Origin: DATKAS01 sp963773315
GTDB taxonomy: Bacteria > Actinomycetota > Acidimicrobiia > Acidimicrobiales > DATKAS01
Direction: 5' to 3'
DNA length: 64,000 nucleotides
Assembly (NCBI GenBank): GCA_963773315.1
Contig: CAVZAF010000011.1
Coordinates: 248,001-312,000, forward strand
This document shows positions 52,689 to 61,168 of the stretch, piece after piece. Under the pieces are notes generated by a model. That model was not told where the DNA came from, did no database searches, and was given only the letters and a program-made list of their open reading frames with translations. The position numbers and the translations under genes are program-made. Within the stretch, counting starts at the first letter, position 1; every line of letters starts with the position of its first letter.

Positions 52689-53455
52689 ATGAATTTCGGG
52701 GCGCGCTTCTCGAGGAATGACCGCACTCCCTCACGATGGTCCTCGGTCTGGAACAGCTCGGCGAGCGTCGAGCTGACGTACACGCCGACTTCGTTCCAGT
52801 CCGGGTCGAGCGCCTGCCGAAGCCCACGCTTGATCGCCTGCACCGCGAGGGGTGGGTTCGCGGCGATGCGCTGCGCGAGCCCGAGCGCAGTGGGCAACAG
52901 CTCGTCATGGGGGACGACGCGGCCGACGAGACCGATCCGCAGCGCCTCGGCGGCATCGATGACCTCACCGGTCATGAGCAGCTCAGCCGCCTTCTCTCGA
53001 CCGACGAGCTGCGCGAGCCGCCCGAGGCCAGGCGCGTCGCTCACGAGCCCCCGCAATACGAACAGCTCACCGAACTTCGCCTTCTCGGACGCGACGCGGA
53101 AGTCGGCCATGAGCGACAGCTCCATGCCCCACCCAACTGCCGCGCCGTTCACCGCGGCGACGACAGGGACGTCAGTGTGCAGCAACGCGTCGGCCGCGGG
53201 AGTGAGACGCGGAGTGCGCGCAAGCGAGCTCATGTCCGGAGGCTTCTCGCCTCCTCCCATCACGACCTTTACGTCGTCGCCTGAGCAGAAGGCGGGGTCG
53301 GCGCCCGTGATGACGAGGCAGCGCGCCGTCGTCGTGCGGACGGCGTCCTCGAGCTCGGCGTAGCTGCGGAACGTGAGCGCGTTGCGCGCCTCGGGACGCC
53401 GAAGGGTGATGACCCCGACATGCCCCTGCTCTTCGTAGGTGAGGTCTTCGTACAC
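52679..53455 (-). CDS. Enoyl-CoA hydratase/isomerase family protein
   Basis: A 258-residue crotonase-fold protein. The oxyanion segments are F-C-S-G-D-D and N-G-A-A-V-G-W-G-M-E-L, and F-G-E-L-F-V-L-R-G-L-V-S-D-A-P-G supplies the region of the second catalytic Glu. It probably acts in fatty-acid or aromatic acyl-CoA breakdown. The GTG start at 53455 follows a strong purine run (GAGGGGGAG). A longer form from ATG 53476 lacks a ribosome site. It is divergent from the transglycosylase gene. Confidence 0.88.
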   Translation of the reverse strand: MYEDLTYEEQGHVGVITLRRPEARNALTFRSYAELEDAVRTTTARCLVITGADPAFCSGDDVKVVMGGGEKPPDMSSLARTPRLTPAADALLHTDVPVVAAVNGAAVGWGMELSLMADFRVASEKAKFGELFVLRGLVSDAPGLGRLAQLVGREKAAELLMTGEVIDAAEALRIGLVGRVVPHDELLPTALGLAQRIAANPPLAVQAIKRGLRQALDPDWNEVGVYVSSTLAELFQTEDHREGVRSFLEKRAPKFIGS

Positions 53456-53479
53456 CGCTCCCCCTCTTAGTCTCATCCC

Positions 53480-54400
53480 GTGCGGCGAGTGCTCCCCATC
53501 TTGGTCGCGATCCTCGTCGCGGGCTGCAGCGGCTCGTCGCACGACGCCGCGAGCAGCACGGCGGCAGGGGTGAGCACGACCGTCGCGCCGACGACCACGG
53601 CGCCATCGGAGACGGCCACGACGGCGCTGACCGTCGCGGACGATCCTGTCGCGCTCGCTGCGCAGGTCACGAAGGCCGAGCGGACGCTGCGCGACCCGAC
53701 CACCTCACCCGAGAAGGCCGAGGCCACCGGCACGTTCCAGCAGCTCCTCTACCGAAGGCTGTCGGCCCACCCAGAGTGGCAGTCGCCGTTCTTCGCGTCA
53801 CTCGAGTCGGACGTCGCACCGATGGCCGCGAACAATGTCGCCGCGTTCCTCGCATTCCAGCGGCCGCCGTCGGGCAAGCCGTCAGACACGCTCCCAGCCT
53901 GGGAGATCGTGCCGCCCCTTCCCGCCGAGCAGCTGCTCGCCTACTACCACGAGGCCGAGGCCGCGACGGGGGTGCCCTGGTACTTCCTCGCGTCGATCAA
54001 CCTCGTCGAGACGCGCATGGGACGGATCCACGGGCTGTCCACTGCCGGCGCGCAGGGACCCATGCAATTCCTGCCCTCGACGTGGGCCGCGTGCTGCACG
54101 GGCGACATCGAGGACACACACGACGCGATCGTTGGTGCCGCGACCTACCTGAAGATGTCGGGCGCGCCCGGTGACATGGACAAGGCGATCCTCGCGTACA
54201 ACCATGACACTCGATACCTCGATGCCGTGAAGGCGTACGCCGCGAACATGGCCGCCGACGAGCGCGCCTATCTCGGCTATCACGCGTGGGAGGTCTTCTA
54301 CGCGTCGTCAGCGGGCAGCTTCCACCTGCCGGTCGGCTACGACCAGCCGACGCCGGTGCCTGTCGCCGACGCCGCGACCACCGCCGCCGAACCTGCCTGA
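53480..54400 (+). CDS. Lytic transglycosylase-like lipoprotein (SLT fold)
   Basis: 306 residues. The leader ends L-V-A-G-C-S, a clear lipobox, then a Ser/Thr-rich linker to about residue 55. A helical region precedes the lysozyme-like domain with the catalytic Glu in L-V-E-T-R-M-G, followed by S-T-A-G-A-Q-G-P-M-Q-F-L-P-S-T-W, and A-I-L-A-Y-N-H. It should cleave peptidoglycan glycan strands from the outer membrane face. The GTG start is set by the leader. Confidence 0.87.
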   Translation: MRRVLPILVAILVAGCSGSSHDAASSTAAGVSTTVAPTTTAPSETATTALTVADDPVALAAQVTKAERTLRDPTTSPEKAEATGTFQQLLYRRLSAHPEWQSPFFASLESDVAPMAANNVAAFLAFQRPPSGKPSDTLPAWEIVPPLPAEQLLAYYHEAEAATGVPWYFLASINLVETRMGRIHGLSTAGAQGPMQFLPSTWAACCTGDIEDTHDAIVGAATYLKMSGAPGDMDKAILAYNHDTRYLDAVKAYAANMAADERAYLGYHAWEVFYASSAGSFHLPVGYDQPTPVPVADAATTAAEPA

Positions 54401-54416
54401 ACGCGCCTACCTCCTG

Positions 54417-54475
54417 ACCCCCTGCGTTCTCGCGCGAGTAACCGGCCATTTCTGGCGGGCCTTCCGCACGGGTTC
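54417..54475. repeat. Intergenic palindromic repeat, family B copy 3
   Basis: Between the convergent transglycosylase and VOC genes. It contains GCGTTCTCGCGCGAGTAACC and the core AACCGGCCA (54440-54448) against TGGCGGGCC (54453-54461). It matches copy 2 closely through the left arm and core and differs in the right arm. Confidence 0.7.
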
Positions 54476-54489
54476 GCTGGTGCGTGCGG

Positions 54490-54861
54490 CTACTCGGGCG
54501 AGTGACAGACCGCCTCGACGTTGTTGCCGTCGGGGTCGCGCACGAACGCGCCGTAGTAGGTCGGGTGGTACTCGGGCCAGAGGCGCGGCTCGTGCAGCAC
54601 CTCTGCACCCGCAGCGACGGCCGCGTCGAACCATGCCCGTACCGCGCCGCGGTCGGCGGCGACGAACGCGATGTGCACCTCGCGGTTCGGCACATCGTCA
54701 GCGAGAGGGCCCAGCCAGAACGTGGGCCGTCCGCCCACGCCATAGCCGACGACATCGCCGAAGCGCATCACCTGCCCGCCGCCGAGCGTCGAGAGCACGG
54801 CGTCGTAGAAGGCGATGCTCGCGGTCGAATCGCGGCACTGAATGGAGAGGTGATCGAGCAC
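54490..54861 (-). CDS. VOC-family protein
   Basis: A 123-residue glyoxalase-fold protein. L-D-H-L-S-I-Q-C-R-D-S-T-A-S at the start, F-V-A-A-D-R-G-A-V-R-A-W-F-D-A-A-V-A-A-G in the middle and F-V-R-D-P-D-G-N-N-V-E-A-V-C-H at the end are typical. Substrate unknown. GTG 54861 is the natural start; the earlier ATG at 54924 adds only an Arg-rich stretch that overlaps the divergent acetyltransferase gene. Confidence 0.85.
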   Translation of the reverse strand: MLDHLSIQCRDSTASIAFYDAVLSTLGGGQVMRFGDVVGYGVGGRPTFWLGPLADDVPNREVHIAFVAADRGAVRAWFDAAVAAGAEVLHEPRLWPEYHPTYYGAFVRDPDGNNVEAVCHSPE

Positions 54862-54884
54862 GCGCCGATCGTAACGTCGGGCGC

Positions 54885-55607
54885 TTGCGAGCACGCCGCT
54901 ACGTCGACGCCGACCTTCCCGCACTGAAGGCTGCCCTCGCGACGTGGATCCGCGACGCAGGCTGGTGCGGGTACTGCCATCCGGGCGACGTCGAGCACCG
55001 CATCTACCGCGAGGCTCCGCAACAGCGAGACGCCTACCTGTGGGAGGACACGCTCGGCGTCGCGGGCATCGAGATCACCGGGCGCTTCGGCGCGGTGTTC
55101 GACGTGTTCACGCGCCCGGATTGTCGAGGAGCACTCGAGCTCGAGATGCTGCGAGCCGCGGCCTCCCGGGCCGGCGAGACCGACGTCAACACCTGCGACG
55201 ACATCCGCATCGACCTGCTCGGGCGGATCGGGTTCGAGCAGTACCGCGCGTGGGACCACATCCGCACCCGCTCGCTCGACGATCTCCCCGAGCTGCGTCT
55301 GCCGGAGGGCTTCTCCGTCTCGGAGGACGGCACGGCCGCCCGCGCCACCATCTGGTTCGACGACGTGAACCTCGTCGGGCTGTTCGAGCCCGTCGAGACC
55401 CACGAAGACTTCCGCCGCCTCGGCCTCGCGCGGGCGGTCATGACCGAGGGATTGCACCGCATGCGCGCCGCCGGCATGCGCACGGCTCGCGTCGAGCACG
55501 ACATGACGAACGCTCCCGCGGCCGCGCTCTACGAGTCGCTCGGCTTCACGGTCGCGTTCGAAACCGTCGGCTTCCGCGCTGCACCGCGGCCGGATCAGAG
55601 GTCGTAG
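54885..55607 (+). CDS. GNAT-family acetyltransferase
   Basis: 240 residues. The C-terminal GNAT domain has the acetyl-CoA loop in D-F-R-R-L-G-L-A-R-A-V-M-T-E-G-L (R-x-x-G-x-A type) and N-A-P-A-A-A-L-Y-E-S-L-G-F. The N-terminal half looks like a second, degenerate GNAT-like unit. No ATG or GTG opens the domain in this frame; TTG 54885 gives R-A-R-R-Y-V-D-A-D-L-P and is taken as the start, 23 bases from the divergent VOC start. Confidence 0.8.
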   Translation: MRARRYVDADLPALKAALATWIRDAGWCGYCHPGDVEHRIYREAPQQRDAYLWEDTLGVAGIEITGRFGAVFDVFTRPDCRGALELEMLRAAASRAGETDVNTCDDIRIDLLGRIGFEQYRAWDHIRTRSLDDLPELRLPEGFSVSEDGTAARATIWFDDVNLVGLFEPVETHEDFRRLGLARAVMTEGLHRMRAAGMRTARVEHDMTNAPAAALYESLGFTVAFETVGFRAAPRPDQRS

Positions 55608-55656
55608 CGATAGACGCGCCTCACGCGAGCGACGCCAACAAGCTCGAAGTCGTTCT

Positions 55657-55670
55657 CGCCCGTTCGGGCG
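55657..55670. terminator. Possible hairpin between convergent genes
   Basis: CGCCCG-TT-CGGGCG forms a 6-bp stem in the 70-base gap between the acetyltransferase and haloalkane dehalogenase stops. The loop is short and no U-run follows, so a terminator role is only suggested by position. Confidence 0.3.
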
Positions 55671-55677
55671 CGCTGTC

Positions 55678-56664
55678 TCACCGGCTGATCCGGTGTAGGA
55701 CGGCTTGGGCGACGCGGTCGCCGTGGGTGTCTTGGAGGAAGTGGGCAGCGTCGTCGAACGCGTCCCAAGTCGAGTGCGGGATGAGCGTGTGCCAGCGCCG
55801 GCCCCACGTGCCGGGGAAGACGTCGTCGGCGAGTCCCCACACGAAGTGGACCGGCAGCGTCGTCGCGTTGATGGCGGCGAAGTGGGCTTCCTGCGCGTCG
55901 CCGTTGCCTCGGGCATGGTCATGCACGGGGATGGAGAGGGGGAACTGACGCGGGCCGGTGACGCCGGGTTCGCCGAGCCCAGCGAAGGGGCCGTCGTAGG
56001 CGGCGCGCACGGCGTCGACGTCGGGCGAGAGCGTTGGCACCTCTCCTTGGAGCGCGGGGAGCAGTGCTTGTCGCGGGTCGGCGCGGCGCGTGCCGACGAC
56101 CATCAGCGTGCCCCAGCCGAAGCGGGCCGGCACGTTGTCGCGGAACAGGCCGCCTGGCTCGTTCTGCGCGATCCAGTTCCGGATGGCGGGCGTGTACTCG
56201 TAGCCGTCGTGATGCAGCCAGGTGTTCATGATCACGAGACGCGAGAACCGTTCGGGCATGGCGACGACCTGCGCGAGCCCAGTGGGGCCACCCCAGTCCT
56301 GCACGAACAGGGTGATGTCGCGGAGGTCGAGCGATTGCACGAGCGCGGTGAGGTTCGCGGTGTGGCGGGCGATGTCGTACCAGGACGGGTCGGTGACCTT
56401 GTCGCTGCGGCCGAAGCCGATGTGGTCCGGCGCGATGCACCGGTAGCCGGCGTCGCGCATCGCGACGATGACCTTCCGGTACAGGTAGCTCCACGTCGGC
56501 ATGCCGTGGACCATCAGCGCCACCGGTCCGTCCGGCGGGCCTTCGTCGACGTAGTGCATGCGCAGGCCGTCGATGTCGAGATAGCGGGGTTCGAACGGAA
56601 AGTCGACGAGCACGTCGAAGTTGGCGTCGGGCGTTCGCACGAACGGGGGCGTGTGGGTGCTCAT
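55678..56664 (-). CDS. Haloalkane dehalogenase-like alpha/beta hydrolase
   Basis: A 328-residue hydrolase of the haloalkane dehalogenase subfamily I type. Nucleophile Asp123 and the halide-binding Trp124 are in V-Q-D-W-G-G-P-T-G-L, the oxyanion motif is H-G-M-P-T-W (53-58), the general base His308 is in D-D-A-A-H-F-L, and D280/D281 in G-L-A-D-D-V-F may be the acid. The family hydrolyses carbon-halogen bonds to alcohol and halide; close relatives also cleave epoxides or esters. It overlaps the nitronate monooxygenase gene upstream (ATGA) and is the last gene of a three-gene operon facing a TetR regulator. Confidence 0.85.
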   Translation of the reverse strand: MSTHTPPFVRTPDANFDVLVDFPFEPRYLDIDGLRMHYVDEGPPDGPVALMVHGMPTWSYLYRKVIVAMRDAGYRCIAPDHIGFGRSDKVTDPSWYDIARHTANLTALVQSLDLRDITLFVQDWGGPTGLAQVVAMPERFSRLVIMNTWLHHDGYEYTPAIRNWIAQNEPGGLFRDNVPARFGWGTLMVVGTRRADPRQALLPALQGEVPTLSPDVDAVRAAYDGPFAGLGEPGVTGPRQFPLSIPVHDHARGNGDAQEAHFAAINATTLPVHFVWGLADDVFPGTWGRRWHTLIPHSTWDAFDDAAHFLQDTHGDRVAQAVLHRISR

Positions 56665-57761
56665 CGGGCGGTGAGGCGCGCGGTCGCCTCGGCTGCCATC
56701 TGCTCGACGACGGTCGCGGCGGGGAGCACCTCGGTGAGGAGCCCAGCGATGTTGCCGGCGCCGTTCATGGACACGCCTTGGCGGCCGCCGCGATCGGTCG
56801 CCATGGCGCCGAGCGTCATCGCGGTGAGGACGGGTTGCAGTGGCATTGGCAGCGGGTCGAGCTCGGCTTGCTCCCATGCCTCGGTCCACCGGTTCGGGAG
56901 CAGTCGGAACCGCTTGCCGGTGTAGGCGCGGCTGATCACGGGTGACTGGTCGGCGGCGGCGAGCAGCTCGGCCTTCTGCCAGCCGGCCAAGCCGGACTCG
57001 ACGGTGGCCAGGAAGCGGGTGCCGACCCACACGGCTTGGCAGCCCATGACGAGCGCGGCGGCGAGTCCCCGTCCGTCGCCGATGCCGCCGGCCGCGACGA
57101 CGGGCACATCGACCGCGTCGAGGACCTGGGGCAGCAGCGCCATCGTCCCGACGTGACCGGTGTGGCCGCCACCTTCGGTGCCCTGGGCGATGACGACATC
57201 CGCGCCGTCACGGGCGACCTGGATCGCCTGCTTGGTGGAGCCGACGACCGACATCACGACGATCCCGGCGTCGTGCAGCCTCGACGCGAACGCGGCGGGC
57301 GTTCCGAGCGCGCCGACGAACACCGGCACCTGCTCCTCGAGCACAACTGCGACCTGCGCCTCGGCGTCGGTGCCGAGCGCGTTCCGCTGGCCGCCACCCG
57401 GGGCCGCCGGCGATTCGACGCCGAGCTCGCCGGCGATGCGTCGGGCGACCTCCCAGTGTTCGGGTGGGATGCGGTCGGCGACGTCGCTCGCCCGCACGCC
57501 CGTCTGCTCGAGGCGGGCCGGCAGGATCAGGTCGACGCCGAAGGGACGGGCGGTCAGCTCACGCGTGCGGCGAATCACGATCCGCATCTCGTCGGGTGTC
57601 ATCGAAGTGCAGCCCAGTACGCCGAGCCCGCCGGCGTTGGACACGGCGGCGACGAGGTCGGGTCCGGCAATCGGGCCCATGCCTGCCGAGATGATCGGAA
57701 CGTCGATGCCCAGCGTTTCGCACAGCGGCGTGCGCAGGATGCTCTTGCCGGCCACCGTCAC
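56661..57761 (-). CDS. Nitronate monooxygenase-like flavoprotein
   Basis: A 366-residue FMN-dependent TIM-barrel protein of the 2-nitropropane dioxygenase group, related also to IMP dehydrogenase-fold reductases. N-terminal P-I-I-S-A-G-M-G-P-I-A-G is the flavin entry, with G-T-E-G-G-G-H-T-G (catalytic His region) and V-A-A-G-G-I-G-D-G-R-G for the FMN phosphate. It may oxidise alkyl nitronates or reduce an enoyl substrate. The GTG at 57761 overlaps the upstream stop as GTGA. It is the middle gene of the dehalogenase operon. Confidence 0.85.
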   Translation of the reverse strand: MTVAGKSILRTPLCETLGIDVPIISAGMGPIAGPDLVAAVSNAGGLGVLGCTSMTPDEMRIVIRRTRELTARPFGVDLILPARLEQTGVRASDVADRIPPEHWEVARRIAGELGVESPAAPGGGQRNALGTDAEAQVAVVLEEQVPVFVGALGTPAAFASRLHDAGIVVMSVVGSTKQAIQVARDGADVVIAQGTEGGGHTGHVGTMALLPQVLDAVDVPVVAAGGIGDGRGLAAALVMGCQAVWVGTRFLATVESGLAGWQKAELLAAADQSPVISRAYTGKRFRLLPNRWTEAWEQAELDPLPMPLQPVLTAMTLGAMATDRGGRQGVSMNGAGNIAGLLTEVLPAATVVEQMAAEATARLTAR

Positions 57762-58168
57762 CGTGGTGGCCTCGTACGAATGTTCAGCTGCCCGGCGAGG
57801 CCCGCCGCCCGATGGTGCTCGATTGCCCGCATCTCGGGCGAGCGGATCATGCGTTGGAACGCCTCGAGCGACGGGTACTCGACGAGGCCGACCGCGTCCC
57901 ACAGGTCCTCGACCTCACCGAGGAGCAGGCCGGTCACCGCGCCGGAGTACACGACCCGACCGCCGAGCCCTTCGATCAGGGAACGCACCACCACGGCGTA
58001 ACGGTCGTAGGCCTCCCGTCCGGTCAGGTGGGCGTCGCTGCCGTCGGCGTACACGGCTGCCGGTCGGAACCGGAGCAGGTTCACCATCACGAACGGCCCC
58101 TCCTCGGGACCAGCGAAGAAGGCGGCGGCGGCGGACGGGTCGGGGACAACAGCGTTGATGACCTGCAC
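57758..58168 (-). CDS. DUF1330/EthD-like dimeric alpha-beta barrel protein
   Basis: A 136-residue ferredoxin-like-fold protein. G-P-F-V-M-V-N-L-L-R-F-R-P and V-E-Y-P-S-L-E-A-F-Q-R-M-I-R-S-P-E-M fit the DUF1330/NIPSNAP group; the last segment is diagnostic. These small barrels often accompany catabolic oxidoreductases. It is the first gene of the operon with the nitronate monooxygenase and dehalogenase. GTG 58168 is the start. Confidence 0.78.
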   Translation of the reverse strand: MQVINAVVPDPSAAAAFFAGPEEGPFVMVNLLRFRPAAVYADGSDAHLTGREAYDRYAVVVRSLIEGLGGRVVYSGAVTGLLLGEVEDLWDAVGLVEYPSLEAFQRMIRSPEMRAIEHHRAAGLAGQLNIRTRPPR

Positions 58169-58199
58169 GCCAAGAACTGTACACTCTGTCAATATTAGC
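58169..58199. promoter_or_regulatory. Divergent TetR control region
   Basis: 31 bases separate the dehalogenase operon from the TetR gene. It holds ACTGTACACTCTGTCAATAT, with a short ACA-CTC-TGT dyad inside and TTGACA on the minus strand. This is the natural place for a TetR operator shared by both promoters, but the dyad is weak. Confidence 0.35.
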
Positions 58200-58785
58200 G
58201 TGCCAACCACCCAGAGGCGGCCCTACCTGCGGGCCGACGCGCGGCGCCGCCAGCTCCTCGATGCCGCCGACCGCCTCTTCGACCGCTCCGGCTTCGGCGG
58301 CATCACGATGGCCGGCGTCGCCGCCGAGGCGGGCGTCAGCCGCCAGCTCGTGTACGACCACTTCGGCGATCTCGGCACGCTCTACGAGTCCCTCGTCGAA
58401 GACAGGCTCGCCCGCTACCGGGCGTCGCTACCCGACATCTCCGCGCTCGACCTCGACGAGGCCTCGGCAACGATGTTCCGCCACCTGCTCACGATCCCGC
58501 CAACCGATCGACGCGTGGTCCGCTTGCTCGTCGCCGACGTCGGGCTCCCGGCGCTCGACCGGGTCCGGCAGCGGTTCCGCGCTCGACGAGCTCTCCCGCT
58601 GGCCCAACCTGCCACAGACGGGCCCGCGCGCCGCGAGGGCAAGCGCGGTGATCTGGACCACGACCAGCGCGCTCCTCGCACTCGCCGACGCAGTCACGAC
58701 CGGGGACATCGCCGAGACGGACGCCACGAGGATGGCGGTCGGCATCGTGCGATCGACGACCATGGCGCCTCCGGTGAACGATTGA
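58200..58785 (+). CDS. TetR-family transcriptional regulator, frameshifted
   Basis: About 194 residues after repair. The N-terminal helix-turn-helix is clear: R-R-R-Q-L-L-D-A-A-D-R-L-F and I-T-M-A-G-V-A-A-E-A-G-V-S-R-Q-L-V-Y-D-H-F. In the ligand domain one G or C is missing near 58581; restoring it gives V-R-Q-R-F-R-A-L-D-E-L-S-R-W and a full C terminus ending M-A-P-P-V-N-D. It probably represses the divergent dehalogenase operon and itself. The 116 bases after the stop hold no gene that I can see. Confidence 0.85.
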
Positions 58786-58901
58786 GACCTGGAAAGGGAT
58801 CGACGCGCGACGTGGTCGATCACCGGCATCACCGTGATGGCACCGCGGCCGCTGTTCACAGCTCGACCCGCACTGTGGGCCAGGAAAGCCCAGCGCCGCG
58901 T

Positions 58902-59335
58902 CTACAGCTCCATCCTGTATACGTTTGTCTCGCGCTCGATGAAGCCGAGGCGGCGGTAGAGCCGGTTCGCGGCCTCACGCGACGGACGCGACGTCAGGTC
59001 GACGGTGATCGCGCCCCGCTCACGCGCGATGCGCAGCGCCTCGCGGTTGAGCGCCTCGCCGACGCCGTGGCCGCGCGCTGCCTCGTCGACGACGACGTCC
59101 TCGATCCACGCACGCATGCCGGTCGGGATGCGGAAGACGACCAACGTCAGCGACCCGACGATCGCGTCGTCGACACGGGCGACGAGCAAGGTGCGATCGC
59201 GGGCGACGTCGCGATCTCGTCGAGCTGCTCGGCGGAAGGCGCGGGCGCCGACCTCGAGAGCTGCGGGATCAGCCTCGCGAACGCATCGACGATCTCGGGT
59301 GTTGCGGACTCGCAGACGGTCACCGACACGGTCAT
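58902..59335 (-). CDS. GNAT-family acetyltransferase, frameshifted
   Basis: About 144 residues after repair. The N terminus (M-T-V-S-V-T-V-C-E-S-A-T-P-E-I-V) and the rest (T-L-L-V-A-R-V-D-D-A-I-V-G-S) lie in different frames and meet near 59205, where one indel is needed. The acetyl-CoA loop is D-E-A-A-R-G-H-G-V-G-E-A-L and the end N-R-L-Y-R-R-L-G-F is normal. The acceptor is unknown. Confidence 0.82.
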
Positions 59336-59390
59336 CGCGCAGGAAGTTAACGCCTACACTCCCGCGACCTGAGTGCTCCCGGGGGTTGTC

Positions 59391-60245
59391 ATGCGCGACG
59401 AAGAGGTGCGGGCAAAGGCCCGAAAGCTGCGTGACCTGGTCGAGGTGGTGGCAGCGAGTGTGTACTTCCTGCAGGAAGCGCACGCCGAGTACGCCGAGCT
59501 CGGCCTGCCCGACTTCGGGCCCGCGTACTTCACGAGCCGCGGCGCGTGCATGGGCCAGGTGCCCGGCGAGGTCGTCACCGCGGCGTTCGGTGTGTTCAAC
59601 CCCGCGATCGTCATCCCGGCCGTCGACGAGGGCTGGGCCAAGACCGATCGCGACTCGATCCTCGGGGCACGCGAGAGGGGCGCGGTCGACGGCCTCACCC
59701 GGCTCCTCGGGCCGTCACCCGACGGCCTCGCCCGCGCGACCGAGATCCTGATCCGCGGCGGAGACGCCGCGACCGGCGAGGGCCGCGGCCTCTACTCGGG
59801 TCTGCGCTCACTCGGCTTCCCCGGCACGCCGATGGGCGACTTCTGGAGAGCAAGCGACCTGGTCCGCGAGCATCGCGGCGACTCGCACATCATCGCGTGG
59901 GTCGCGTACGGGCTCGATCCGATCCAGGCGACCCTGAGCACCGAGCTGTGGTGGCGGCTCCCGTTGCGGTCGTACGTCAAGACCCGCGGATGGTCGGACG
60001 ACGAGATCGACGCGGCGCTCGACGACCTTCGCGAGCGCGGGCTCGTCGAGGGCGATGCGTTCACCGAGAAGGGCGAGGAGCTGCGCGGCGACATCGAGCT
60101 CTCCACCGACAGGCAGGAACGGTCGATCGTCCAGGCGATCGGCGACGACTTCGAGGAGCTCTGCATGATCCTCTCGCCGATGAAGGATGTGATCGTCGCG
60201 GGCGGTGGCTACCCGCGCGACCCGGCGACGATGACGCGGCCATGA
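59391..60245 (+). CDS. SCO6745-family protein, first of a tandem pair
   Basis: A 284-residue protein of the actinobacterial SCO6745 group (SalK-like), with no established function. The C-terminal half resembles a winged helix-turn-helix (W-S-D-D-E-I-D-A-A-L-D-D-L-R-E-R-G-L-V). Other marks are Y-F-T-S-R-G-A-C-M-G-Q-V-P-G-E-V and G-F-P-G-T-P-M-G-D-F-W-R. It could be a ligand-sensing regulator. A second copy starts 4 bases inside its end (ATGA). Confidence 0.75.
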   Translation: MRDEEVRAKARKLRDLVEVVAASVYFLQEAHAEYAELGLPDFGPAYFTSRGACMGQVPGEVVTAAFGVFNPAIVIPAVDEGWAKTDRDSILGARERGAVDGLTRLLGPSPDGLARATEILIRGGDAATGEGRGLYSGLRSLGFPGTPMGDFWRASDLVREHRGDSHIIAWVAYGLDPIQATLSTELWWRLPLRSYVKTRGWSDDEIDAALDDLRERGLVEGDAFTEKGEELRGDIELSTDRQERSIVQAIGDDFEELCMILSPMKDVIVAGGGYPRDPATMTRP

Positions 60246-61160
60246 GCGACCCGAGGCTCCACACCACAGCCCGTCAGCTCGCGGCCTACCTCGAGCCAGT
60301 CGTCGGCTCGGTCTACTTCGCGCCCGAGTGCCACGAGCGCTACGTCGCGCTCGGCTTCAACCCGAGCGCCGCCAAGGCCGGGTGCGGTCGCGCTCCCGGA
60401 TGGCCCCGCGTACTTCACGAGCCGGGGCTCGTGCCTCGGTCAGGTGCCGGGCGAGCTCGTCGCGTCGGCGTTCGCGGTGTTCAACCCGAAGGCCGTCGTG
60501 CCGAGCGTCTCGTACGGGTGGACGCTCACCAACGCAAGCACGATCGCAACCGCACGCACCGAGGGCGCGGTCGCGCAGCTCGAGCGCATCCTCGGCCCCG
60601 AGCCCGAAGGCCTCGACCGCGCGACCGAGATCCTCCGCCGTGCCACCGACCCGCTGAGGCCGGAAGGGCGCCCGCTGTACTCGGGGCTCTTGAGCCTGGG
60701 GCTCCCGGGCACGCCGATGGGCGACTTCTGGCGCCTCGGCGACTACCTGCGCGAGTTCCGCGGCGACTCGCACACCGCGGCGTGGGTCGCGCTCGGGCTC
60801 GACGCGACCGAGATCGGTCTGCTCACCGAGCTGTTCATCGGCCTGCCGATGCGCACCTACATCCGCACACGCGCATGGAGCGACGAAGACCTCGACGCGG
60901 CGGTCGAGCGACTGCAATCGCGCGACCTCATCGACGCGGACGGCACCGGCTTCACCGACGGGGGACGCGAGCTGCGCGAGAGCATCGAGATCTCGACCGA
61001 TCTCTCGATGGCGCCGACGGTCGAAGCGATCGGCGACGATGCCGACGAGCTCTTCGCGTTGCTCGGTCCGTGGGGGCAGAAGGTGCGCGAGGCGGGTGGC
61101 TACCTCGGCGGCGGTGCCTCCGACCTGGCCCGCGCGAGCGAACGAGACCCCGGCGCCTAG
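60242..61160 (+). CDS. SCO6745-family protein, second of a tandem pair, frameshifted
   Basis: About 305 residues after repair and a clear paralogue of the preceding gene: both carry Y-F-T-S-R-G-x-C-x-G-Q-V-P-G-E, G-x-P-G-T-P-M-G-D-F-W-R and W-S-D-E/D-x-D-A-A. An indel near 60403 (in the run CTCCCGGATGG) splits the frame before D-G-P-A-Y-F-T-S. The two were probably produced by tandem duplication and are translationally coupled. Confidence 0.72.
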
Positions 61161-61168
61161 CTCTTCAC

